From NCBI GenBank assembly GCA_017505635.1, contig JAFVOU010000007.1, positions 1-64,000 on the forward strand: a stretch of DNA of 64,000 nucleotides, read 5' to 3'. A program made the position numbers and the translations under genes. Position 1 is the stretch's first letter. Each line of letters starts with the position of its first letter. This DNA is from Oscillospiraceae bacterium. Lineage in GTDB: Bacteria > Bacillota > Clostridia > Oscillospirales > Ruminococcaceae. The notes under the pieces were generated by a model. It searched no databases. It was not told where the DNA came from and worked only from the letters and a program-made list of their open reading frames with translations. Of this stretch, positions 56,856-64,000 are shown one piece after another.

Positions 56856-58067
56856 ATGAAATATAACTTTACAGATATAATCGAAAGACAGGGCAAAGAC
56901 TCTATTGCTGTTGACGGTTTTAAAGGTTTTCCTGCTTTTTCTCCTAAAAAACCAAAAGAAGGCTTCAGTCTCATCCCAATGTGGGTTGCAGATATGAACT
57001 TTGCAACAGTGCCTACTATTGCAGAAGCTATTACTGAAAGAGCAAAACATCCGCTGTTTGGTTATTTTGAAGCAACAGATGAATATTTTGATTCCATTAT
57101 TAATTGGCACGAAAAGCGCAATGGTGTAAAAGGAATTAAAAAGGAACATATCGGTTATGAAAACAGTGTACTTGGTGGCGTTATGTCCACTATAAACTCT
57201 CTTGCTGCGCCAGGAGATGCACTTTTGCTTCATACACCGGTATACAGCGGTTTTACCAATATCATTGGTATGAATGGTTATAAAATGGTGTTCAGTCCGC
57301 TTAAAAAAGACGAAAACAATGTGTGGCGTATGGATTTTGAGGATATGGACAGAAAAATCAAGGAAAATAATATTCATGTAGCTGTATTCTGCAATCCGCA
57401 TAATCCGTGTGGACGAGTATGGGAAAAGTGGGAACTGGAAAAAGCTCTTGAAGTGTACAAGGCTAATGATGTTACAGTTATATCAGACGAAATTTGGTCA
57501 GACATTATCCTTGACGGCCATAAACACACACCTATGCAGAGCGTAAACGAATGGGCAAAAGAAAATGTTGTTGCATTTTATGCTCCAAGCAAGACATTCA
57601 ATCTTGGCGGTCTTATAGGTGCTTACAACATTATTTATAACAAACGTCTTCGTGATCAGATTAAAGCAAAAGGTGCAAAAACACATTACAACGAAATGAA
57701 TGTTCTATGGATGCATGCTCTTATTGGTGCATATAAACCTGAAGGTCACGAATGGACAGATGAACTCTGCCAGGTTCTCACCGAAAATATTAACTATGGT
57801 TATAACTATATCAAAGAGCATTTTGAAGGTGTAGAAGTAATAAAACCAGAAGGAACATATATGCTTTGGCTTGACTGCACAGAATGGCTTGAAAAGCATA
57901 ATATGACACAGGAAGAATTGCTTAATAAAGGCTGGGATGTTGGTGTTACATGGCAATCCGGTGTTTGGTTTGAAGGCCCTTCTTGTATCCGCATGAATCT
58001 TGCACTTCCAATGAGCAAAATCGTAGAAGCTTTTGAAAGAATGGATAAATATGTTTTTAATGCTTAA
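56856..58067 (+). CDS. PatB/MalY-family PLP enzyme, likely C-S beta-lyase
   Basis: A 403-residue fold-type I aminotransferase of the MalY/PatB subfamily. IPMWVADMNFATVPTIAEAI is the subfamily's N-terminal signature. GGVMSTINSLAAPGD binds PLP phosphate, FCNPHNPCGRVWEKWEL and ISDEIWSDIILDGHKHTP are conserved, and the Schiff-base Lys is in YAPSKTFNLGGLIGAY. The end has GPSCIRMNLALP with the carboxylate-binding Arg. Family enzymes cleave cystathionine or cysteine conjugates to a thiol, pyruvate and ammonia; transamination is possible. AAAGGTGAAATT precedes the ATG. Operon partner of the permease. Confidence 0.88.
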   Translation: MKYNFTDIIERQGKDSIAVDGFKGFPAFSPKKPKEGFSLIPMWVADMNFATVPTIAEAITERAKHPLFGYFEATDEYFDSIINWHEKRNGVKGIKKEHIGYENSVLGGVMSTINSLAAPGDALLLHTPVYSGFTNIIGMNGYKMVFSPLKKDENNVWRMDFEDMDRKIKENNIHVAVFCNPHNPCGRVWEKWELEKALEVYKANDVTVISDEIWSDIILDGHKHTPMQSVNEWAKENVVAFYAPSKTFNLGGLIGAYNIIYNKRLRDQIKAKGAKTHYNEMNVLWMHALIGAYKPEGHEWTDELCQVLTENINYGYNYIKEHFEGVEVIKPEGTYMLWLDCTEWLEKHNMTQEELLNKGWDVGVTWQSGVWFEGPSCIRMNLALPMSKIVEAFERMDKYVFNA

Positions 58068-58130
58068 TCTGTATTAGGCATTATATTGAAAAATATGTAA
58101 TTTTCCGTTTTAAATAATACAACCTTTCAA

Positions 58131-58169
58131 AGAAAACAGAAAGCTGTGAAGCTTTCTGTTTTCTTTTTG
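58131..58169 (+). terminator. Terminator after permease-lyase operon
   Basis: AGAAAACAGAAAGCT and its perfect complement (58150-58164) around GTGA, then TTTT. Strong intrinsic terminator. Confidence 0.85.
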
Positions 58170-58182
58170 CTGTTATTAATAA

Positions 58183-58485
58183 ATGTCTGCAGAGATTCCA
58201 CAGGCATTTATAGGTATGTGGGGTGAACGCCGCAGAGAGTATCTTAAAAATCATAAAAAAGCACTGTACAGCCACTATCAGATGAATTTAACATTACTGC
58301 AGCATCTTGAAGGTACACAGCTACAGGCACAGCAGCTGTACGAAACACTGATTAAACAATTGGCTGAAAAGGAGAATGTCACAGAACAGCTTAAAGCTGA
58401 AAATCAGCTGGAGTGGGTACGACAGATGAATAATATAAGGCAGAGAGCAACGGAGATTGTTTATAATGATATTATATATAAATAA
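58183..58485 (+). pseudogene. TnpV-like gene, right copy, 5'-truncated
   Basis: The 100-residue frame is homologous to the left TnpV-like copy only from IGMWGERRREYLKNHKKALY to the C-terminus. The first ~26 residues of the left copy are replaced by MSAEIPQAF, and no RBS is visible before the ATG, so it is probably a remnant. It is, however, open to the end and its differences from the left copy are often synonymous or conservative, so it decayed slowly or was functional for some time. It marks the right border of the MarR/permease/lyase segment. Confidence 0.65.
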
Positions 58486-58590
58486 TCTGACATACGAATT
58501 TATATAAAACTTTGATAAAATTGCAACCCCACGAAAATAAATCGTACTATATAAACAGAAGGCCTTTTAAACAGGAAAGGAGGTAATGGT

Positions 58591-59142
58591 ATGGACGACC
58601 TGCACATTGTCAGTCTGTATTTGAAAAGAGACGAGCAGGCGCTGAAAGAGACAGATGACAAATATAGACGACTGTGCTTTTCCATCGCGAAAAACATCCT
58701 TGCAGACACTGAGGATTGCCGTGAATGTGTAAATGATACATATATGGCGGTGTGGAATAGTATTCCGCCCAACAAGCCGGATAATTTCAAGGCTTATATT
58801 GCAAAGACTGCACGCAATACAGCTTTGAAAAGGCTGGAATTCAATATGGCTGATAAACGAAATCCATCAATGTCCGTTTTCCTTGATGAAATAGGAGAAA
58901 TAATTGCGGATGAATCTGTGCTGGCGGATATTTCTGCTCAGGAACTGGGACAGTTGATAAATAAATTTCTCAAGAACGAAAAAGCAGATTCGAGAAATGT
59001 TTTTATACTCAGATACTGGTATTTTCACTCTATTTCAGAGATATCTGTAAAATACAGTTTCAGTGAAAGCAAGGTTAAGTCGATGCTCTTTAACAGCAGG
59101 AAAAGACTGGAAAAGTTTTTGAGGCAGGAGGGATACTTATGA
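58591..59142 (+). CDS. ECF-type RNA polymerase sigma factor
   Basis: A 183-residue sigma-70 family member with region 2 (EQALKETDDKYRRLCFSIAK, then DTEDCRECVNDTYMAVWNSI, then AYIAKTARNTALKRLE) and region 4 (VFILRYWYFHSISEISVKYS, FSESKVKSMLFNSRKRLEKF). The missing region 3 and short length are typical of ECF sigma factors. AAAGGAGGTAATGGT precedes the ATG. Its 3' end overlaps the start of the next gene by 4 bp, the usual layout of an ECF sigma with its anti-sigma factor. Target promoters are unknown; autoregulation is likely. Confidence 0.9.
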   Translation: MDDLHIVSLYLKRDEQALKETDDKYRRLCFSIAKNILADTEDCRECVNDTYMAVWNSIPPNKPDNFKAYIAKTARNTALKRLEFNMADKRNPSMSVFLDEIGEIIADESVLADISAQELGQLINKFLKNEKADSRNVFILRYWYFHSISEISVKYSFSESKVKSMLFNSRKRLEKFLRQEGYL

Positions 59143-60023
59143 AACAGGATAAATTTATATTGGCAATGAACTATATTGATGACAGCTTTATCAAGGAAGC
59201 TGAAGAATACAAAGGAGATAGCATTATGAAAAAAGATACAACAGCAGCCAGCAGAGGCACTGGCTTTGCACATAGATATTTAAAACCTATTCTGTCAGTT
59301 GCAGCAGCGTTTGCATTGATTCTGGGGTGGGGCATGTTTGCACCATCTTCCAATACAGATGGCCCGTTAAACGTGGGGAATTTCGGCGTTATGGTGGTTT
59401 CAGCAGCAGAACTGGAACAGGTTGTATATGAAGTATATGACGATACAACTGTACAGCTGCCTGTAAAAGCAATGCTTAAAGTGGCAGATATCAGAAATAT
59501 GAACGAAGATGAAGCATATGCTTTTCAGGAAAATATGGTTATGGAAATGGAAAAACATCTGAATTTCGATGACAAAAGTCTGGGAAGTTATGGTTACAGA
59601 TGCCATCCAACTGAAAATGCAATAGTGTATTACGGATATATGAACAGCTTTATGCTTGGCGGAATTGATGCAGACAGACTGTCTGAAATTGAAATCAATC
59701 TTGACGGCGTTGGTGAACTTGAAATAAACAATATGTCTTTTGGTGGCGAGCTCAATGAGTATGGAAAAAACTTTGTAATTTCCGCAGAAGAGTACAAAAA
59801 TGTATATGCAGACAGAACAGACAATACAGGCAATTTTTGTATAGGATGGATGTTTGGTGAAGAACTTGTTGATATGTTTGATAATAACCCTGATGCTCCG
59901 CTTTCTGATATCGAAGATACTGTAACTTTTACTGCACGATATAATGACGGCACATCAGAACAGTTTGATATTGTAATCTCTTTTGGTGAAGACGGCGTTA
60001 TGAATGCAGCATACATCAAATAA
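59139..60023 (+). CDS. Probable anti-sigma factor, single membrane span
   Basis: A 294-residue protein translated from an ATG overlapping the sigma gene stop (ATGA). The N-terminal ~45 residues are cytoplasmic and open MKQDKFILAMNYIDDSFIKE, resembling the short helical start of anti-sigma factors. One membrane helix (about 48-66, ILSVAAAFALILGWGMF) follows, and then an extracytoplasmic domain of ~225 residues with no recognisable family. No zinc-binding HxxxCxxC motif is present, so it is not a ZAS-type anti-sigma. Function is inferred from coupling to the sigma gene and from topology. Confidence 0.75.
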   Translation: MKQDKFILAMNYIDDSFIKEAEEYKGDSIMKKDTTAASRGTGFAHRYLKPILSVAAAFALILGWGMFAPSSNTDGPLNVGNFGVMVVSAAELEQVVYEVYDDTTVQLPVKAMLKVADIRNMNEDEAYAFQENMVMEMEKHLNFDDKSLGSYGYRCHPTENAIVYYGYMNSFMLGGIDADRLSEIEINLDGVGELEINNMSFGGELNEYGKNFVISAEEYKNVYADRTDNTGNFCIGWMFGEELVDMFDNNPDAPLSDIEDTVTFTARYNDGTSEQFDIVISFGEDGVMNAAYIK

Positions 60024-60060
60024 GTTTAACATATATATAAGCAAAATATTTATAGCATTA

Positions 60061-60086
60061 AAAAGGCAGGAGAAATCCTGCCTTTT
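60061..60086. terminator. Bidirectional terminator between converging units
   Basis: AAAAGGCAGGA / TCCTGCCTTTT with a 4-base loop. It separates the sigma/anti-sigma operon from the leftward defence island. Confidence 0.85.
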
Positions 60087-60100
60087 CATGTATTAATTTA

Positions 60101-62065
60101 TTATTGTAATTTTTCAATAATATTATTCCAAAAGTATGTAAACTGTGATTCATTATCTTTGAGTACAGCATTAAATATTTTCTTTTTAAGAATAGTATCT
60201 TTTATGCCATACAAATTTCCAAAATAACTACAAGTTCTATTAAAAACTATTTTACCATCACAAATGGTTTTCCAGTTATTATCCCATTGAGTATGGTTGT
60301 ATTCCTGTTCCATGTTATCAAATTTTATAGTCATATTATTAATAAATTCTTCTATGACATTTTCTGATAAGAGATCTTTTACATAATTAGAAAAATCATC
60401 TTTAGAAGAAACAATGATATTACGTTGATTAACGCGTTTCGACAATCCTTTTATATAAGTATCGAGTTCATAATTCAAATATTTTTTCTTTGTTATTTCT
60501 AAAGATTCATTTGCAAAATCTTTCATTTTATTCGAAATAATCATAGGATCAATTTGCTCTTCTGAAACATCTTGCAAAAAATTATTTAAAATCGTGGCAA
60601 TGATTTGTTCATCAAGTAAAAAATTTTCAATTTCATGCACAGGAAGGAAAGAAATATGCTTATCAAAATAGTTTGGGTCGTCCTCTCTCAGCTTTTGTAT
60701 TTTACTATCGCTTCTCGTATCGCGGTCCAATATAAATACAAATTTAGGAACAGTGACAAGTTCTTTAACTTTTGTTAAGCTATTATATACTTGAAGTATT
60801 TCTGTGCAATTCCCCAACATCTTGATTTTTATATTATATTGATTACATAGGTCTGATAAATTATCGGTTTCAGTTTTACCTTCTACAAACAATACTTTAT
60901 CTTCGACAAAACTAATACCACAATTGCGTAATATGGTTTCACATTCTTCCTTTGATACTGGAGTTAATCCGTTATTATCTGTTATATAGTTAATCCCTAT
61001 TGAAAAATTATTATAAATTAAACTTTTTGAGTGTGTTATAAGAAAAACTTGACCAATTTTGATATGGTAATCTTCTTTTTCAAAAATTTCTTGTAAGGAA
61101 AGAACAAATTTCCAAGCTAATTGTTCATGAAGATGGTTTTCAGGCTCATCAATGATAAGTAGTCCTATGTTTTTTAGGTAGTTTAGGATCAACAATACAT
61201 ACCATATTAATTTTTCTCCAGAACTTAAATTTCGGGCATCATATTTAACATTTTTATGTGAAGGCATTATATTCTTGGCAATGAGGATAAATTGATTTTC
61301 TATTTCTTTGCCTGAAAAGTTGCTTATAGCAATACCATCCATTATTTCAGAAAACATTGCCATACTTTTATGAACAAAATCATCATTACGAGGCTTTTGT
61401 GGATTAAGCCTTTCATATAAGTATGCATTCATCATAATATCATACATATGTTGATAAATATTTTTAGGATCTAAAACAAAATCAATTATAGGACTATTGT
61501 TTTTACCCGATATCAAATTGATTTTATCATATCCAAAATCTTCTTCGTATACATTTTTATCTGCATTAAGCATTACGATAATATTTGAAGGATCTTGTAA
61601 ATTCCAAAAATTTAATAAGATTTCCTTTTCTTTTTGGCAGTCAGTTGAGATGGACCACTCACAAGTTAATCCTGTTATCTTTGAAGCATTAAGTGTTAGT
61701 GTTACAGAATGATCCTCTGTCATGGAGAGATGTATACCTACATTATTAAGGTCTATGTCGGAAAATGTGATGGTGAGAGAAATTGAAGCTTGTCTGTCAG
61801 AAGCTAAAGAAGCTATCTCTCTTGCAACTTTTTGTCGATGACTTGGTTCATCGGAAGATATAATATCAAGATTTAACACATCTTCTGGTTCTAGCAAATC
61901 AACAAAAAAAGCTTTTTGAAGCAACATAATGCTTTCAAAAATTGTACTTTTTCCTGAACCATTTTTCCCACTTACAGTGTTTAAAAAAGAATCATTATGC
62001 AATTCAATAATAGTATGATTTTTATATCTTTTTATATTGTTTAAAACTATTCGATTTAATAACAC
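60101..62065 (-). CDS. ABC/SMC-like ATPase fused to TOPRIM (DUF4435-like) domain
   Basis: A 654-residue protein. The N-terminal ATPase has Walker A SGKNGSGKST (about 32-41), signature LSSGEK (~285), Walker B LLIIDEPENHLHE (~305) and a switch His in LITHSKS. It is followed by VLFVEGKTETDNL (Glu ~391) and FVFILDRDTRSD (~446), the Glu and Asp-x-Asp signature of TOPRIM nucleases, then HEIENFLLDEQII, as seen in DUF4435. ATPase plus TOPRIM occurs in OLD nucleases and in PARIS defence (AriA with AriB, sometimes fused). It starts with GTG behind CAGGAG. It is A+T-rich and lies 41 bp after the methyltransferase gene, in the same direction. Confidence 0.78.
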   Translation of the reverse strand: MLLNRIVLNNIKRYKNHTIIELHNDSFLNTVSGKNGSGKSTIFESIMLLQKAFFVDLLEPEDVLNLDIISSDEPSHRQKVAREIASLASDRQASISLTITFSDIDLNNVGIHLSMTEDHSVTLTLNASKITGLTCEWSISTDCQKEKEILLNFWNLQDPSNIIVMLNADKNVYEEDFGYDKINLISGKNNSPIIDFVLDPKNIYQHMYDIMMNAYLYERLNPQKPRNDDFVHKSMAMFSEIMDGIAISNFSGKEIENQFILIAKNIMPSHKNVKYDARNLSSGEKLIWYVLLILNYLKNIGLLIIDEPENHLHEQLAWKFVLSLQEIFEKEDYHIKIGQVFLITHSKSLIYNNFSIGINYITDNNGLTPVSKEECETILRNCGISFVEDKVLFVEGKTETDNLSDLCNQYNIKIKMLGNCTEILQVYNSLTKVKELVTVPKFVFILDRDTRSDSKIQKLREDDPNYFDKHISFLPVHEIENFLLDEQIIATILNNFLQDVSEEQIDPMIISNKMKDFANESLEITKKKYLNYELDTYIKGLSKRVNQRNIIVSSKDDFSNYVKDLLSENVIEEFINNMTIKFDNMEQEYNHTQWDNNWKTICDGKIVFNRTCSYFGNLYGIKDTILKKKIFNAVLKDNESQFTYFWNNIIEKLQ

Positions 62066-62106
62066 TTTAAACGTCTCCTGAGTTATATATGTAATATTTA
62101 TTTTAA

Positions 62107-62853
62107 TTACTTCCTAAAAACAAACAAATATTCATGCCCAATCAACAGGAAATTGTACTTTACACTATTTGTTTTCCAATAACCTGTTGCACGGCAGTTA
62201 TGTTGTTCTTTTATTATCAATTCTTTAAGTTTAAAACCTGCATCTTGAAAAATTTTCATAACCTCAAAAGACATCGGTATCATATGTCCTTTCTGGCGGG
62301 TGTCACCCATAAGGATTGCACAGAACTTGTCCTTTTTCAGTACACGGTAGCTCTCCTGGGCTACCTTTTTCATTTCTTCAAGAAAATCTTTTACTTTGAG
62401 CAAAGACAAATCTTCCGGGATATCTTCACTGTAATGAATAATATCAGCGTATGGTGGGTGTGTGCATATTAAATCGATGCTTTCATCAGGGATAAAGTGC
62501 AGATTTCGAGCATCACCTTTATGTAAGAAAACTTGTCCTTTTGCAGGCTCATAGTCAAAGTCAATTTTTTCTTTGCAGCGTTCGAGAGCAACATCATTTA
62601 CATCTACTCCAATTATATTTCTGTTAAGCAGTTTTGCTTCAACAAGAGTAGTACCGCCACCTGCAAACTGGTCAAGAACCAAATCGCCTTCCTTTGAATA
62701 TCTCAAAAGGATATTTCTTGGAATGTATGGTGACCAGTTGCCACGCCATTTTGCATCGTGTGTAGCCCAGTTGCCTCTGTCCGGAAAACTCCAAACTGTA
62801 GTCATTTCCAGCTCAAAGTCATCAGGTTCCCATTTTTTGATTTTCTTCCCCAT
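62107..62853 (-). CDS. DNA (N4-cytosine/N6-adenine) methyltransferase
   Basis: A 248-residue amino-methyltransferase. The SAM motif I is VLDQFAGGGTTLVEAKLLNR, followed by IIGVDVNDVALERC; the catalytic motif IV is THPPYAD; LMGDTRQKGHM and KYNFLLIGHEYLFVFRK complete it. Motif I precedes motif IV, so this is not the usual beta-class order. Whether it modifies adenine or cytosine cannot be told from THPPY. The ATG overlaps the stop of the endonuclease gene by one base (TAATG). It should protect the site cut by the DpnII-family endonuclease encoded immediately upstream. Confidence 0.88.
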   Translation of the reverse strand: MGKKIKKWEPDDFELEMTTVWSFPDRGNWATHDAKWRGNWSPYIPRNILLRYSKEGDLVLDQFAGGGTTLVEAKLLNRNIIGVDVNDVALERCKEKIDFDYEPAKGQVFLHKGDARNLHFIPDESIDLICTHPPYADIIHYSEDIPEDLSLLKVKDFLEEMKKVAQESYRVLKKDKFCAILMGDTRQKGHMIPMSFEVMKIFQDAGFKLKELIIKEQHNCRATGYWKTNSVKYNFLLIGHEYLFVFRK

Positions 62854-63728
62854 TATTTAAAAACCTCTTTAATTATACCCTCTTCCAAATCTTTTATATT
62901 ATAAATGTGCTGCATAACCTCAAAGGTTTCTTCCAAATTGTTTCTGGCATCAAACCAACCACTACCGTCAGTAATCCACACAAAAGCAAATCCTTCTATA
63001 TCCTGTGATTCTTGAGAAATCTGTTTATAACTACGGGCTGTTTCATTCAATTTTGACCCACTGCTTGCATAAAAATTGGTTTCTATACCATAAACAGTAT
63101 TTTCAGTTATTATTACAAAATCAAAGCGTTTAACTGTCTTGCCTTTATTAGAGATTTCTGACAAATCAAGATTAAATTTCTTCTCAATATCTTTGATTCG
63201 CATTTCCTTAAAGTAAGTTTTATTTTTTACAAAACCTGCATCAACTATATACTGCTCTACTAAGTTTTCCATCAGATGACCACCACGGTTTTTACGCCCA
63301 TTTGAGTCAAGGCCTGTTTCTACACCTGTAGCATAATCAACCAAATTGTTAACAATATGATTTTCAAGCAAATCAAATAAACCAGTCTCTCTCATAAAGT
63401 ATTTACATCTTTCATAATGTAAATGACTGTTTGGCGGATATTTTCCAAAATCAAACTTATATAAATGACCGCCATTTTCATCCTGACAGTATATTTCATT
63501 AGCTCTTACTGCTAAAAGCAGTGGAATACATTTCAAAACTTCAGGATATTTTCTAATTAAATTTTCGAAATCTGTTTCTATATTTTTTGAGCCAATAAGA
63601 GAATTTAATATATTCAATTCAACTTTTATGTCATTAACATTTCGGTGCACTTTATCGAAATCTATGTAATATTTATAATCCGCAATGCTATTGCGAAACT
63701 CAGACAACCATTCATTAAAATTTCTCAT
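62853..63728 (-). CDS. DpnII-family type II restriction endonuclease
   Basis: A 291-residue protein with the DpnII/MboI-type pattern: FENLIRKYPEVLKCIPLLLA near residue 60, GLFDLLENHIVNNLVDYATG, LDSNGRKNRGGHLMENLVEQ, RFDFVI for the catalytic Asp, and GIETNFYASSGSKLNETARS with the Glu and the family hallmark NFY..SGSKLNE. Family members cut GATC, but specificity cannot be read here. The gene is A+T-rich. Translation is coupled to the methyltransferase by a one-base overlap. There is no separate Dam-like (DpnM) gene beside it, unlike the classical DpnII locus. Confidence 0.9.
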   Translation of the reverse strand: MRNFNEWLSEFRNSIADYKYYIDFDKVHRNVNDIKVELNILNSLIGSKNIETDFENLIRKYPEVLKCIPLLLAVRANEIYCQDENGGHLYKFDFGKYPPNSHLHYERCKYFMRETGLFDLLENHIVNNLVDYATGVETGLDSNGRKNRGGHLMENLVEQYIVDAGFVKNKTYFKEMRIKDIEKKFNLDLSEISNKGKTVKRFDFVIITENTVYGIETNFYASSGSKLNETARSYKQISQESQDIEGFAFVWITDGSGWFDARNNLEETFEVMQHIYNIKDLEEGIIKEVFK

Positions 63729-63739
63729 TTATTTTTCCT

Positions 63740-64000
63740 CTATTCTATTGTTATTACGAATTTGTCTCCATCTATTTTCCATTTGGACTTTTTCTGTACA
63801 AAAGAATTATCATCATTAATTAATCCGCAATCTTTATATATTTGTGTTACGCCACCTATATATCTATGACCTTTATCTAAATTAAGAGTTTTATTATGGC
63901 CATTGATCTCTGCATTAATAGTAGAGTCAGTATCACTAATTGAGTTTTTAATGATTTGTGGAATAATTAAAATTCTTGCTCGTATATCATTTGCCGTAAT
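63740..64000 (-). CDS. Partial gene upstream of endonuclease (5' end outside window)
   Basis: The last 86 codons of a leftward gene that continues beyond position 64000. The visible C-terminus includes ITANDIRARILIIPQIIKNS and RYIGGVTQIYKDCGLI and ends WKIDGDKFVITIE. It stops 11 bp before the endonuclease start, so it belongs to the same operon. I do not recognise the family. The composition is A+T-rich like the rest of the island. It could be a further component of the defence system or a regulator. Confidence 0.6.
   Translation of the reverse strand: MTANDIRARILIIPQIIKNSISDTDSTINAEINGHNKTLNLDKGHRYIGGVTQIYKDCGLINDDNSFVQKKSKWKIDGDKFVITIE

Noticed and set aside
60101-62065. Reading the ATPase-TOPRIM protein as a RecF or SMC repair protein
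   Set aside because: RecF and SMC lack the VEGKTE and LDRD TOPRIM motifs seen after the ATPase domain, and the R-M neighbourhood favours a defence role.
1-64000. CRISPR arrays, rRNA or tRNA genes
   Set aside because: No regularly spaced repeats and no rRNA- or tRNA-like segments were seen on reading; a tRNAscan or Infernal run would be needed to exclude them fully.

Overview
The window looks like chromosomal DNA of a low-to-medium G+C anaerobic Firmicute, probably a gut Clostridia of the Oscillospiraceae/Lachnospiraceae kind. This is inferred from strong AGGAGG ribosome binding sites, Gram-positive lipoboxes ending in Ala/Gly-Cys, ATG/GTG/TTG starts, LuxR regulators with a membrane domain, a TnpV-type transposon protein and many hairpin-plus-T-tract terminators. 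I see no rRNA, tRNA or CRISPR array.

Region 1 (1-13.1 kb): a membrane-bound LuxR regulator is divergent from a run of ten co-oriented genes. These encode zinc-ribbon proteins, a small LuxR-type HTH protein, four lipoproteins (one with TPRs, one with a DUF6273-like module) and a leaderless 5'-nucleotidase-like enzyme. I do not recognise the set as a described system.

Region 2 (13.2-16.0 kb): a decayed mobile element bounded by imperfect ~30-bp direct repeats. It holds an integrase broken by an in-frame TAG and truncated, a frameshifted WYL-regulator fragment, an intact XRE repressor facing a 57-aa HTH gene across a promoter/operator, a small VanZ-like membrane protein, a 66-aa lipoprotein-like peptide and a serine-recombinase tail.

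Region 3 (16.2-27 kb): a peptide/glutathione-type ABC transporter (two permeases, binding protein, two ATPases, the second with a ~200-residue insertion), a gamma-glutamyltransferase, a split chromate-type transporter pair, an amidohydrolase and a small unknown gene.

Region 4 (27-45 kb): L-fucose isomerase with a rhamnulokinase-family kinase; an acyl-CoA synthetase; a large GT-C-like membrane protein; an acetyltransferase; an M24 'peptidase' that lacks two metal ligands; an A+T-rich LysE exporter that looks inserted; a flippase-trmB-apbE-NERD operon; a glycosyltransferase; a membrane-anchored hydrolase.

Region 5 (45-54 kb): a PAQR/hemolysin III protein, an ArsR-type metal sensor, an XRE membrane regulator, a heavy-metal operon (separate HMA protein, hairpin, Zn/Cd P-type ATPase) with an ArsR-type operator, D,D-carboxypeptidase, asnA and an HD-domain protein.

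Region 6 (54-58.5 kb): a MarR regulator, an APC amino-acid permease and a PatB/MalY-type C-S lyase, flanked by two diverged copies of a TnpV-like gene and sharing a palindromic operator.

Region 7 (58.5-64 kb): an ECF sigma factor with its probable anti-sigma factor, then an A+T-rich leftward defence island: a gene cut by the window end, a DpnII-family endonuclease, a DNA methyltransferase and an ATPase-TOPRIM fusion resembling a one-gene PARIS or OLD-type effector. This island is the best candidate for an unusual system; the region 1 cluster is second.
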